NCBI GenBank assembly: GCA_948099385.1
Contig: CANUEZ040000031.1
Span: forward strand, 923,001-987,000
DNA from: Fasciola hepatica
Lineage: Eukaryota; Platyhelminthes; Trematoda; Plagiorchiida; Fasciolidae
Direction: 5' to 3'
DNA: 64,000 nt
In this document: positions 14,580-26,029 of the stretch, piece by piece
Layout of the letters: each line of letters starts with the position of its first letter
How positions within the stretch are numbered: the first letter of the stretch is position 1
Notes under the pieces: generated by a model
Told to the model about the DNA's origin: nothing
Databases searched by the model: none
The model's input: the letters and a program-made list of their open reading frames with translations, nothing else
Translations under genes and position numbers: made by a program

Positions 14580-15262
14580 GCGAATGTGGACAAAGGCTCT
14601 TGCTGATAGTAACTGCGAAAATACATTACACCTGAAAGGCGCAAATTGCATATGACATGTGGATCCGTCAATATTCAAGGGGTTCATTTGATATCGGACA
14701 ATCTGTGCATTGTCACTCAGCAAGGCTATATCAGCATATTTCAGGTTGAAAACCCTTTCTCCTGGGGGGAGTAGAACTGCACCTTTTGATATATAAGACA
14801 AGGCTTTTCGTAGACCCTACTATTTGTCAAATTCAAACAGAAATAGTGGTATCGAGAAGCTTTAACGTACTCCACCGGAGACGGAAAACGTGGCAAAGTA
14901 TGGCCACATACACCCAACACGGTATGAGCTACGAGGATACAGTTCTGTGAGAATTGGTACATACTTATTAGATACTTCATTTCTCAATAAGCAGCTCAAG
15001 ACTTCGATTCTGTCGACGAAGACGGGGGCTGTTTCAATATTCAAGAGCACGCTTATCAGTTATCTTTGGCAAGTTTGATGGCGCTGTAGCAGCTTTTGGA
15101 GAGTGGAACATCGATGTATACATCCACGATCACCATGAAATTAAGCCTACTGGTCACCATTCTGCTTTCACGCGTTTGAATAGACTTGCGAAGTATGACC
15201 AGCGGAAGCAGATTCGCTGCCATTGGAAAACGGTTTCACGCCAAAGATAAGTGCAATCACTG
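14580..15262 (-). pseudogene. RT domain relic of the minus-strand LINE
   Basis: In intact elements this domain copies the element RNA at the nicked target site. The fragment starts in the palm-preceding block (NLLPLVILRK), passes a poorly preserved stretch, then gives LLNIETAPVFVDR, which lines up with the motif A block normally of the form LD.KAAFDSVDR; the first Asp is Asn and the F-D pair is replaced. The next segment (VSNKYVPILTELYPRSSYRV) keeps the usual helix after motif A, and SGGVR corresponds to the SSGVRQG motif B. Motif C is KYADIALL: one Asp codon of YADD is gone. Loss of both catalytic motifs and the frame change after SGGVR make it non-functional. Upstream of about 15262 I could not follow the homology. 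Confidence 0.85.
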
Positions 15263-18200
15263 CGATGACTCAACGTATTGCGATAGTAGAAAATGACAAC
15301 AAATCCATGGCCCATTCCATTGAGAAAATCCTCTTTGCAGCGCGTGACAAAGTCTTCTCTAAAATGTCATCTAGAAAGATGCTGCACAACAAAAACCGTG
15401 GCAGTGTCTGTCATCAGGAATCAACCAGCTGTTGGTACAAATAATCTTTGATATAGAATATTCGCTTGTCTTTGCTTTGACAGGACAGAGCTCTGTACAC
15501 CCCGTCTAACAAACGCTTCATAAGAACCTCAAATTCAACCCTTTTCATTCTAGTGTATTTTCTTACCTTCTGATATAATTTTATATGTAGCAGGAGCGTG
15601 CTATACAATAGCGAAAGAAATTCTTGCATCACGTGACCGATCTCCTTTCTACTCTCATAAATTGGAACAAAACGGGATCCAAAGTCCTAATATGTTTAGG
15701 GTTAGCCTGCTGGTCAGTTACCAGAAATTGTATTGTAATCTAGCCTTGTTTGAGATTTTATTGAATCCTCAAAGACTTTAGTTTCTAAGCCACAACCGTT
15801 AAACATGTATCACAATAATTTACCATACCAATTAATAAACACCCTGCATTCTGTGATAAAGCCGTGGACATTGGTGATTTCATTCTGAACGATTATACTA
15901 TTTCGTTTATCGATTTTATCGGATTCCTTATCATTATCTTTTTCGTTACTGATAAGCGCATCTGTTCTGAGAACAAGTTGGTACCAAGCAAAATTTGTAA
16001 ATCAACGGCGATAAACGGTGTACCTTATTTGTTCCACGAACTACTGAGGTCACCTGGATAGCCTGTTAGCCAGGTAATATACAGCTAGGTTTCGTTTTGA
16101 TGTACATTATTCTTGATTCACAAGAAAGATGAATCAGTCTTGCCGTATTTCCGAAGTTTTCCACAGTGATTTCAGCGTTGAAACTGCTTACTGAATTAGG
16201 TCGTGTGGAGCCAAATGACCATATGTTTTGAGGCCTATTACCGTCTGTTAGCTAATCTCGTAACTTTTTACCATCCGTTGTTTTAAAGGGAAGCAATCGC
16301 GGTCAAGGTGAAGTAAATCGAATTAGATGTACAACGTAGGAGTTGAATCCAGTCCATTCAACTCGTTCCAGTCGCTCGCGGTGTCAACCTGTAAATAGTT
16401 CACCGAATCTCTGTTGAAAAATAAAATATTGAACCCACAAAACGTTTGCTTATTCAAAAAGCATTCAGTATGAGAGCTTCCTGCAAGTTAGTGGTTTAGA
16501 CGCATCGTCTGCATTTCAGGAATCTCGACCGAAGCAACAATGATATAACTATCTCTGTTGGAACAGTTTACATGTCAACATAAACAGTGCGAATAGAATG
16601 AATGCAGAGTTCGTCAATTCATTTTTCAGTCCAAAATTAAATCGAACATGGAAGCGGAATGCTAGTTCTATCAGTGAAACTTCATAATTTGTAGTGAAAA
16701 TTTGGTTAACAGTTCAACTTACTTTCTCAAGCATTTTTATCTCCCTATCGCCGAAAAAATCAGTACCAAGTGAAAATGGGAAGCTGTTAAATTAGACAGA
16801 GCTTGGACTTTTTGGGGAAGATATTCCAGCATTCATTTTGAATTCGTATAGAAGTTGTCTTCGTGTTGGAAGATAAATACTCATTCCGCTGATTTTACTG
16901 CGCATTTTGTTCAATACTCATTAGGCTGAATTGTTTCCAGAAAGCCATCTAATGTCTTTCGCTAACACCACTCTCGAACCTGGATCACTAGGTTCATGAG
17001 GCAACGAATAACAGCGATGTACACATTTGCAAACAGGAATAAAAAACACAGATTAAAAATGTGTCCTAGGTGCCTCCGGTCATCGGGGTTTAAATGTGCC
17101 TTCGTCACTCAGCACATGATGGCAACACCTCTAGTGAGCCGTGGGTTTCACTATCCGGTCTATACATGTCAGTGTATGTGCATGCTCGTGTTGAGATGGA
17201 AAGCTGTTGCGTTTTTGTTTTTCATTGCTCGCTAACCAATTCATTTATCTTGGCATAACTTGTAAACTGGGATTGCTCACCGATTTTACATTTGACTTGA
17301 GAAAACCGACTGTGTCTGAAGGGTGCAAAATGACGCAGATTACTCCAACTACTGATTTGGATTCGACTGAAATATTTTGACAGTAGGGATTAAGTAAATA
17401 TGAATGAACAAAAGAAGATCAGTTTACCTAGATCATTACAACGCACCGCAGTAACGTAGTCGACATAAACACAGTTTCAAATTTTACAAACGATGATAAC
17501 GGATGGTCATTGTGACCATACTTATTTAGTATTCGTGAGGTATTATAGTGTTCCGTGAAAACGACATTGCTGGAAGATTCGTTTGAATTACTAAAAGTGA
17601 TGAAATTCCTCTTTGATGAATGACATCGTAAGCAAAATTTCAAATCTACCAACACAAGCTGCAACAGGTTGATTGCAACACACCTGCAAAACATTGGCTG
17701 GACCCTTTGTGCGCTTGTCGGTGTTTTAACCTCATGTATGTGGAAGGGTTGAAAATATCATCCAATCAACAAAGTTAGTCTTTTATTTTCCTAGTACACA
17801 AGCTATCAGAAACTGCCATTTCAGTAAGATTCACTTTTCTTTCAGTTAAAAAATGCTAGTATCACAATAAAATTGAAAAATCAGATTGGCTGTCATAATG
17901 CTCAAAGAATGTTATGAACGGAATGAATGTTTAAAAATAATAATAGATGTTTATCTGTGAATTTTACTCTCTTCTTTATTCATGGACAATAAAGGATGAC
18001 TTTTCAGGAAGTTCCATGAATGTGTGCCAAATATGGAAGTTATCTGCTATGGAAGAGAATGATCCGAGGTCATTTTTGTCCGAAATATACGATGCTTACC
18101 ACTTTGCCCACCACCAACAAAAAGAAATGAAGTAGTTGATAAAATAGAATCACACTGAAAAGGCTGTCAAAACTTGGTATATACCATCTCTTTTGTGTGC

Positions 18201-20270
18201 TTTGGAGGGACGAATTTAGGATCTTACGTAATCCATTATCTTTCCGAACATTATTTTTCTTTCTCTTTGTGCTTGGTGGTTACCACGAGTAATTTACTTT
18301 GGTTTGTGAAACAGTGTTCGCTTTCGACGTAAGAGTACAAGAATTTATTGTTTTTGTCACCGTTGATTTGCAAACAAGCAGCTTTCAGATGTTTGTTTTT
18401 GATTCTTTTATGATCACTGTGAATTTATTTGAAAGTGATTCATACGAGATTTTCGATAAAGTGTGTACTCATTGGAGACGTTTAAGTAGACAGGAGTTAT
18501 TTGAATGAAACTGGTTTTGCACTTCTCGAAGATTCTTTTGCTTGCTTATTATTGGGTTACTCGTCTTTCGAAAAGTAATCTGACTGAAGGCTCTGTGAAA
18601 TGGTGTTAGTCCACTTTGGAGATTGGAGATCATTCATTATCCGCTCTGTTACCACTGTATAATGATAATCAAATAATCTGCTAGCCTAAAATTATTTACC
18701 CAACTTCCACTGAAATCCACAAAGTCACTGTAATGAGTTTCTTTCTTAAACTAGTTCGTTTACAAACGCCTATTTGCGATCAAACGAAGGATTCACGATT
18801 GGGAGTTTGACACGATTTCCACTGAACGACCTCGACAGGATATGAATAGCCTGTTTAGCCTGAGTCTTTGCGCTGTATCAGGCATCTCTCATCATAGGTT
18901 TTTGAAAAAACAACGAGGCATACAAAATAATCGAATCTGGTCACGAAAATCTGCACAGAATTGCATATTCAATACCCTCCGATACATTACATGATTGCTC
19001 CCTTTTTTAGGGAATACGTTTGCACTGATAATTTTGCCATTGTATTCATGCCAAACGATGACTCTTTGTGATTCCTTTCCATTCGATTGGTAAAGTCCAT
19101 TTCCATTTGTTCTAAGGGCTGAATATGGTATGCATTACTACACCCCAGGCTTTTGTTGGAGCTCTGAATGAAAATCTACACAAGAATTCCAGCAGCGTAC
19201 ATCTAACAACCAAGCCTATTATCCACGATTTGTTACTGCTCGTCTCTGCTATGCTGTATAACCCCGATCACCAGGAAGATGGAATTCACCAAAGCTTTTG
19301 ATCCGAAGTTGTGACGTTGAAGAAATCAGGATCCAAGTTTTCTCAGTGAAATAATTTTTCAATGAGGTATACTGGGGGCTTAAGTGTTTATAATTTCATT
19401 GTAAAATTCTCTGTTGAATACGATGAAGATTTTTTTGCTTTTCGTCGAACAACACTGCATTAGCAGTAAAGCTAACGTGGTTCAGGATGAGTAGTTATCA
19501 TAATATGATAATAGTTATTGACATTATTGCGAGTTAATTATAAATCCGTAATGTTTCACCTGAAATTGTCCTACCATTGTTTGTCATCAGAATCCTCATC
19601 ACATATGTGATATAGTTATAATTATACTGTTGTTTTATATCGATGAAGTTTTACTTCGGTTTTTTCAAAGTACGTACATTGTACATTTTTTTCATATAAG
19701 TTCCAGATCAATAAAGAAGAGTTCGCTTTCCCATTGGGATGGATAATCGAAAACTCAACACGGACTGTTTTACAATTTACCGACATTCAGCTGACGTATT
19801 TATTCCTAATTTTTCCGAGTAAACTTAGTGAGTCGAATTTTCTTGATGATTTGTTCCACCTACCTGAGGGTTCAATTCCAAGCTGAATGAAGCGGGTGAA
19901 GTTTGTGAAATTCACACCTTTCCAATGGTTTATTAGAATTATTATAGAATCCGCAGACTACGGAACTGATAACAACTTAGAAAAAACACTACAATTTAAA
20001 ATAACACAAAGATAATTCAATAAAACGGGCTATCATTTAATACACATGAAGGAAAACATGAGTTGACAGACAAGCTTGTTTGCAACAACTATGACAATAG
20101 TGGAAACTTAATACTAACAACAATGATAACAATGCCACTGACAATAACCAAGGGATTTTCATTGTAACACAAGGCAAATAGCTGCAGCAAACGCAACTGT
20201 TTTAACTATATTTAACTTATCTCTGAAGCAGCTGTGTATTTTGGTAGAAATGCACATTAAGGAATGGCAT
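15263..20270. other. No recognised gene
   Basis: The part next to the LINE (15263-15640) has open frames on both strands with no match to the expected upstream LINE domains. The rest is AT-rich with no recognised repeat. A minus-strand AATAAA at 19934-19929 is noted under the candidate exon at 20271. Confidence 0.45.
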
Positions 20271-20672
20271 CTACAGTAGCAAATTAATATAATCTAACAT
20301 ATTCTCGATTTTGTGTGACGTGAAAACAAGGGAAGCGTTATGTGTCGAAGGCGGGATCAGTGTTCGATCAAACACATGTGGGAAGAAATGATGGCTTCCC
20401 AGTACGACCGAAATCCACGGTGAGCAGAGCATCATTTTTGCTATCCTTTTTGGATCGCTAATAGCATAGTTAGAATATTTTGCCAAATCAATAGTGTGAT
20501 CGAAAAAATGTTCATCGGTCTGATCGAAGCCTACTTCAGTGTTGCCAATGAGTGATAACAAGGGAACGTTTTTAGAACCAGAGGCAATCAGACAATGCAT
20601 TTGTTCACCTGGTGTCGGATGTTGATGAGGAGCGCAGAAGTGGCATTTTACACGGCTACGTTGTCTCCACAA
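20271..20672 (-). other. Candidate 3'-terminal coding exon (minus strand)
   Basis: An open frame of 133 codons begins directly after an acceptor-like minus-strand sequence (gatttgtttag, ending at 20673) and ends in TAG at 20271. It carries CHFCAPHQHPTPGEQMHCLI, SLIGNTEVGFDQTDEHFFDH and a hydrophobic-aromatic C-terminus (NMLDYINLLL). A minus-strand AATAAA (19934-19929) lies about 340 bases downstream, so exon plus 3'UTR is plausible. I do not recognise the protein and found no matching upstream exon. A frame of this length is expected a few times by chance in this window. Confidence 0.25.
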
Positions 20673-21355
20673 CTAAACAAATCAGTCTATCTCCCCAGAT
20701 TTTTCTTAAATGAAGGAACGATTCATCACTCCGTGCCTCCACAAAGCGCTCATCCGTTCCCCTGACTTCATGTTGCAAGGACTTCGCCGCATGCGTTCGT
20801 TTCTATTGTTGTGATGCGGGAAAATCCTCTATGCATACAGCTTGTGCGGGCTCGGTACTTGTCATCTTCCATAATGATCGGATTTTGTCACTAATATGGC
20901 ACACAAAATGGAAGCTTGTAGAAACAGATTCCAACAATCTTCAGTGTAGATTGTATGCAACCTTTCCGCCGTTCTTGATTCTCAACATCAAACCAAATAC
21001 AAAGTGCGAAAGGCCTCTCCAGTTTTATTGTAAGATTTGTCTAATTAAGGTGTGAAACCACCGCAACAGTACGTGACTTTATCGTCCCAGTGCTTACACT
21101 ATCATGGTGTTCAGACAAATGTGCTTAGACAAATTTCTGGTGGTGCAGCGGATACACAATGTTCTGTAGAAATAATTGAATGAATGTACACAAAATGAGG
21201 CTCCATAATCAGGAACTTTGTCTTTTTACAGCAGCAATACTATTGGCATGAATCCAGAAAACGCTGAAGCTTAGCTGCGTAAAACTTATCGCTCATGACG
21301 CATGGCACTTATATACACCATCTCTGCCAACATATCACCGTTGAATGGTACGGAT

Positions 21356-21535
21356 TTATTCTGGCTTCCTGTCCCTTGGAGACATTTTTGTAATTTCATC
21401 TTCCATCCCCTCAACTAACCAATCAAGATGTTCGTCTTCGATGAAAGTTTTTCGCAACCCTTGAAGTTCTACTTTACCAGTGTCCTTCGGACATCCGCTT
21501 TTTTTGTGAGGTATCGATTTAAGTTTCCCTCCATA
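21356..21535 (-). other. Candidate small terminal exon (minus strand)
   Basis: On the minus strand a splice-acceptor-like string (cgtgtttcttag, ending at 21536) is followed by 59 open codons ending in TAA at 21358-21356. The reading is rich in charged residues (KLKSIPHKKSGCPKDTGKVE, then LDWLVEGMEDEITKM). It has no ATG at its start, as expected for an internal or last exon. A minus-strand AATAAA lies about 330 bases downstream near 21030. No homologue is recognised and no partner exon was found. It may be a chance open stretch. Confidence 0.2.
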
Positions 21536-21540
21536 CTAAG

Positions 21541-22380
21541 AAACACGAAGCCATGGAAGAGAAGATACTGCAAATTCCGTATTTTGGATACATAGAAGAT
21601 CCTCTGGTAAGGCCATCGGTTTTCCTCGATAGAGCTCCATCACAAAGAGAATGCACCTTAGCACGGTGTGAATACTCGGTTGCTTCCATGGCCCAACGAA
21701 CTATGCAGAATGACTTTTTCTAGACCGGAGATGCAATCACGTCTGATAGGTCAATGGGTAAAGGCCAGCAAATGTCCAGTTTCAAAACATTTCATGAAAA
21801 GCATCCGTTTCTAAACAGTATGCCCCTGTGGAGGACATTCCAGCAAATGAACACGGAGTGAAACAGTCAACCAGTCTAAGAAGCCCTACTAGATGGACGT
21901 GAGAGTGGATTACCCGGGTTTCTCTCGAAGATGGAAAAAAACATAACTGGGTATCTTTCGCTCACCCTAGATGAGCAGCTCGCAGCGAGAATATTGCTGC
22001 ACACTACACATTCTGCTTGGTTTATTGGGCGCATGGGTCTGGGGACTGGATCTTGAAGGCAGATCGATATTAATAAAGCAGCAAAGCATGATGGAATGCG
22101 CGCAACAATCAGGTCTCACGTGACAGACCAGATGAAGCTGCTCCCCAAATTCTGTCACTTTCATGTGCCGGGGTAAATTCCCACGTCATTTTGGGTCAGA
22201 AGTTCGATGCAAAGGATCCGATGAGAGTTCATGAAGGGAAAAACTTTTGCTGTTTGAACAGCCGCAAAGAATGATATCTCCAGAAGCCTTTATCGTTTAC
22301 TTGTGCAAGGCCCAACCAATTATCTCTTCGTTGAGGTTGATACAAAACACCGTGAGGAACTAGAGCTCTGAAGATAGCAG
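21541..22380 (+). other. Stop-poor decayed frame upstream of the LINE
   Basis: In one plus-strand frame, 280 codons contain only about nine stops, clustered towards the end, and the translation has a protein-like composition, for example KHEAMEEKILQIPYFGYIED at the start, LTLDEQLAARILLHTTHSAW (21961-22020) and MKLLPKFCHFHVPG. The block has the same higher GC content as the LINE beginning at 22439. I do not recognise the sequence. It could be the 5' part of the same retrotransposon, an unrelated decayed gene, or a composition effect. It sits immediately 5' of the endonuclease with no clear boundary. Confidence 0.3.
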
Positions 22381-22438
22381 TAGTTCTGGAGTTGTGCCTA
22401 AATCACGCGCACTGCTCAGAGCTTAATATTCATTTCGC

Positions 22439-23105
22439 TTGGCTGCCTTCAACATGCGCAAATCATGCCAAAAAGGGCAACAGGTTGTTATTCTTTAAAT
22501 TCTTGGCATCCTCAAAATAGACGTATGCCGTTCTTTTGAAATGTTCATGAACGGCCCATCCACTATGAAACCTGTTCCCGTTATCCACTCAATGTGCACG
22601 GTTAGACTGTCTTCCAAACAGCAATGGTCTGTGTGTGGTTCGGTTGGACGATTCCGTACGCGTCAGCAGCGACGAACTTAAGCCTCAATGCTTGTGAGTC
22701 GTGTTTATGTACGTGCCCACTGATGCATTTCGTCTGGGTCCAACGGACAGGCAGTTTTGTTTCGGACTTCAAAGCCCAAGATGGCCGTTTGGAAGATTCA
22801 GAAAGGCACAGGTGGGTTCGGTTTGGTATCCCGGTGGATCGTACCGATGACGTGGACCGTATCATTCAGCTGTGCTCTGACCAAAATAGTTTCTGGCGAG
22901 CACGAACTTCTGCCATAGGAAGGGGTATAGATCGACACGGCGTCCTTCTACGTCCTCACAAAGTTGGACTCAGACTGACCATATTGTAATTGGTCACAGC
23001 TAGAGAGGATCAACTGACGATTGTTGCTAGTTTCATCTACTCCTGTGGACTGAAATCATGCCTTGGTACATATTTGCTTTGGTATACGCTTCCCCCTGGT
23101 TGTAC
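22439..23105 (+). pseudogene. Endonuclease (EEP fold) relic of the plus-strand LINE
   Basis: This domain would nick target DNA to prime reverse transcription. Segments in shifting frames give LAAFNMRKSCQKGQQ (22439), ILGILKIDVC with EMFMNGPSTM (about 22499-22560; its Glu sits where the family has SET), LCVVRLDDSVRVSSDELK (from 22627) with YVPTDAF after a stop, and DFKAQDGRLEDSERH (from 22765), where the GDxN metal and catalytic motif has become SDFK. TQTDHIVIGH (about 22969) matches the conserved TQIDHI block. The final SDH motif reads D-stop-N-H-A-L-V at 23048-23068: the catalytic His survives, but the preceding Asp is Asn and there is an in-frame TGA. The order and spacing make the identification firm although no single frame is open throughout. 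Confidence 0.85.
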
Positions 23106-23400
23106 TAAAGTGAAAACCACCCGTCCAGCGCAGCTGCTTCTGGATGATAGTCGGCAATCTGCTTTCAAAGTGGCCCTGTTTACACGGTTATTGATACAAC
23201 CGGATATCGAAGACCCAAATGAAAGCCTACAACAGATCAAGAAGGCATTACATACCACTCTCAGTGCCACATGGGACTCTGATTCAAGTAAGTTTTGGGA
23301 TGCTTGCAAATCAATCACTCTCAATGCCAAATTCAATGAATGGCGTACACCCCTGACACGCCAACGGACTAGCAGCCTGAGAAATGTACGTGAACAGTAG
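23106..23400 (+). pseudogene. Linker between endonuclease and RT of the plus-strand LINE
   Basis: A single open frame (part of a longer one from 22990 to a stop at 23398-23400) carries DDSRQSAFKVAL, IEDPNESLQQIKKALHT (from about 23206) and LTRQRTSSLRNVREQ. This matches the moderately conserved basic, helical linker that joins endonuclease and RT in this LINE type. It is the best-preserved part of the copy, with no stop across about 95 codons. Its length is close to that expected for the family. No separate enzymatic role is known for this stretch. Confidence 0.75.
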
Positions 23401-23539
23401 TGGATTGCAGAATGTTAGAGAATGAACAAAATCGATGCTATTTGCGATGCACACTCACCCTTTAAATAAAAGCACCAATTCGTGGAAGCCCGGTGTAACT
23501 GAATTTACCAAGGAATCTAAAGGCTTGCCTAATCACTCT

Positions 23540-24235
23540 TAGGGACGTCGTCCGGATCGATAGTCGGATCAGACCAAGGAACAAAGCAGTTGGCCTGTTT
23601 AAACAGTAGAGTTTCCGAATACACCTGTCGGGGGAAAAAGGAAGGTAAATATCACTCTTTTATCAGAAACGGTTAAGCAGAAGCTAGGTTACTTGAAAAC
23701 GTATGAAGCAGCTGGACCGAATGGGTTACTTTCATATTTTTTGGATGGAGGCGAAGCTCAGGTTTTGGAGGTAACAAACACGGGTAGTTAGTCTGGCATT
23801 GCCAGTGGATTCTCGGGGATTGATGTGAATTGGTGACTGCACCGGTTTATAAGAAAGGCGATGTATCCTCTTGTGAGAACCACAAAAGAATTAGCTCGGC
23901 CAAAGCCGAGTTCGCGCGCATGGCTATCTTTCACTAGAGTTCACCACTAGTAGTGGTGTTCGTCACGGGTGCTCACAATAAATCTTCATTTTTTAATTTG
24001 TCTTTGAACTGATTCTTTGGATAGCCCTATCCTCGTGTGAGAATAGCAGCACCGATCTTCGCTTAGGCAGTAAGCTCTGACGTGGAATAAGCAGGTGATA
24101 TTTTTCTTCTGAGCGTAGATCTATATGAGCTTCAGGAATCCCTAGATATCTCCAACAATAGTGCAGCAATGTTTGGGATTCGATTTTTGCCTGCAAAGTT
24201 TAAAATTCTGCTCCAGGACTTGCTCAACACCACAG
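23540..24235 (+). pseudogene. RT domain relic with motif A section missing
   Basis: The early RT block is recognisable as KTYEAAGPNGLL (about 23699), matching the RAAGPDGL motif, then APVYKKG and SCENHKRISS (about 23842-23898), matching the VYKKG and NYRGIS blocks. At about 23900-23950 the match jumps directly to SSGVRHGCSQ (23951-23980), the motif B block. The section that should hold motif A, roughly 80-100 residues, is absent, which suggests an internal deletion. Motif C has a TAA stop at 24088-24090 in place of the Tyr, followed by A-G-D, so YADD is destroyed. MFGIRFLPAKFKILLQD (about 24166-24216) matches the conserved F.P.K.K.L.QD strand downstream. Several frame changes are present. Confidence 0.82.
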
Positions 24236-24995
24236 GTTGTGTTTGCAGAGAAAGCTGTAGCAGAAGTAGGTAGGTTTTGTTATCCTGGCAGTCATTCTTA
24301 CCATATGCACATATATCGTACGAAGTATCAGCACGTATTTAGAATACGCGTTTGGCTTCTGCTGACATCAGTGTTCCATGAGGCCCTTTTGACATTGTCG
24401 GTCAAAGATTGTGTGTATACTGTGGCAGTTAGGTCCGTTCTTCCATGTGGTTCAGAAGTATGGCCGTTATGGGTGGAATATGAACGAAGTGTGGTAGCTG
24501 TCGGGCACCGTTGTCTCCGTCACATTTTCCGAATATGGTAGGAATACCGTGTCGGAAATGCTGAGGTTTGACGTAGAGTTTTGGAAACCAAGGTCATTCT
24601 CTGGATCAATTATTGAATCTAAACAGGTTGATATCGCTGGAACACGGTAAAGCATGCCCACTGATGGCATACACTTCTTTGGCATACTCTTTGCTCCATG
24701 GCAGGTGTTGGTTGGAATTTAGGTGGAGGTGATTGGTCCATGACATGGCAAAAAGGAATAGAGTCCATGACTAAAAATCTTGGTCAAGTAGAGTGCATTA
24801 GATTATTAGGGCAAGATCCATATTGACCGTCTACCAAATCATTGGAGACACATGGTGATATGGCTAGGTGTTGCGGCCAGTGGTATAGTTGTATTCGAAC
24901 TATTTTCCTGTATTCCTTATTCCCCCCCTCCACGTTCTCAGTTTCCCGGATCTCTTTCATTTTACTCTTTTATTCGTTTTGCCGTCTACTAGACG
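24236..24995 (+). pseudogene. C-terminal region relic of the plus-strand LINE
   Basis: An open frame from 24161 to 24541 carries the YLGS-like block (FCYPGSHS), LSVKDCVYTVAVRS, PCGSEVWPLWVEY and GHRCLRHIFRIW, which together are diagnostic of RTE-type C-termini. It ends at a TAG, and the next frame gives RVGNAEV. Later frames give LCSMAGVGWNLGGGDWSMTW (about 24694-24750), MTKNLGQV, and finally SLETHGDMARCCGQW. The order equals that of the minus-strand relic at 13858-14579, although the two differ at most positions, so they are separate old insertions. After about 24900 there is a C/T-rich tail (PPSTFSVSRISF in one frame), as in 3' ends of this family. Confidence 0.85.
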
Positions 24996-26029
24996 ATGCC
25001 GGAAGGCAGCAACTGAAATCAGAGGTCAGTTACTTGATAAACCGAACTGAAATGAACAGTATTGAACTCGTTTAAATATGAAATAAGTGAAAACATGACA
25101 GAATTTGACAGCATTCCTGATCTCGTGAGAAGTTATCAAAACATGTTACGTTTTTTGACGAATAACTTCGAGTATTTTGAATAAAAATATGCCTTGAAGA
25201 AGTTATCCCTGGAATAAAAAGTTTAGTTCAATGCATTCACTACCGACAGTGCCGTGTTTTGACATATAAAACTGTCCTAAAACCACAATATACGGCGCAT
25301 CAGCTCCAAGATGCAATCCGAAAGTCGTTCGGAACTGATCTACACTCATTCCCCTTTCGAAATTCGTGCACGTGTCAACAATAAAACGCACTGCTTCAGT
25401 TCAAAGGAGATCCTAGCTTTGAAACCAAATACGCATAAAAGTACAAGTGTTTTCCTACAAACACCTGTCACCTAATTGGAATGAAATACAAATTCTCTTG
25501 GAATGAAGACTTATGTTCTCGGAAGAAGTGCCCCAATAAATTCAACAGTTGTGTCAGATCCTTCGCCTCATCTGTTTAAAAAAAATTACCATACACAACC
25601 AAACATATACAATATTTTCAGATTTGTATACTGTTCTTTTGATTTTAAGATACGGATTTATCCTCGTTCTTCGCAGTTTCTATCGGATTCATGAGCATAA
25701 GTTATACTAGTTCTACAGATTTCACCCGTGAAATCTAGTGAGACCAATCGAGTGACTCGTAAAATCCCGAACCGACCACGACAGAGAATTACATTGTCTG
25801 ATAATACGGTACTACTTACTTAATCACGATAACATGCAAAATATACAAATCTCGAATTATGAGGTGTCCGGGTGCAATTGTGCACACGGTCAAGGCACGC
25901 TCGTTGTGATTGTGCGTCCAAAAAGGGATGTAAGACAGTGTTCGGCCGTTTCCAATATGACAGTTAACCTGGTCACCGGCACTCAAGAAACGGAGTGTGC
26001 TTGAGGTTAGCACGCGATGCATGTTCAGA

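Larger units (their letters stand above)
13858..15262 (-). mobile_element. Decayed RTE-type non-LTR retrotransposon (5'-truncated)
   Basis: Read on the minus strand, a chain of segments in shifting frames gives the RT domain followed by the conserved C-terminal region of RTE-type LINEs, in the correct order and spacing. Landmarks from high to low coordinate are NLLPLVILRK (about 15230), LLNIETAPVFVDR (15047-15009), SGGVR (about 14870), GERVFNLKYADIALL (about 14760-14720), GDQLVPVDNFSTLGT (about 14560), TAKAAFANMRG (about 14475), GCETWPFRAED (about 14390), HGHRLHSRAQFSCAKQGWKK (about 14175) and LTENRSQW (about 14000). The endonuclease half is missing, as expected for a 5'-truncated LINE insertion. 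Stops and at least four frame changes show it is dead. Assignment to the RTE clade rests on remembered family motifs; the LINE identity itself is secure. A second copy of the same type lies at 22439-25075 on the other strand. Confidence 0.85.
22439..25075 (+). mobile_element. Decayed RTE-type non-LTR retrotransposon (near full coding span)
   Basis: The plus strand carries, in order, an apurinic-type endonuclease, a basic linker, an RT and the conserved C-terminal region of an RTE-type LINE. It begins with LAAFNMRKSCQKGQQ at 22439 and the coding similarity fades after SLETHGDMARCCGQW (about 24840-24880), followed by a pyrimidine-rich 3' tail. It is about 2.6 kb long, shorter than an intact element because the RT lacks its motif A section. 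The block is more GC-rich than its AT-rich surroundings. Stops, frameshifts and damaged catalytic residues in all domains show it is dead. The 5' boundary may lie further upstream, since 21541-22380 is also stop-poor in one plus-strand frame. The 3' end near 25075 is an estimate. Confidence 0.88.

Noticed and set aside
15223..15444. Plus-strand 73-codon frame (MENGFTPKISAITAMTQR...)
   Set aside because: Its first part is antisense to the LINE RT relic; no independent support.
22602..22865. Minus-strand frame opposite the LINE endonuclease
   Set aside because: It is the antisense shadow of conserved endonuclease sequence.
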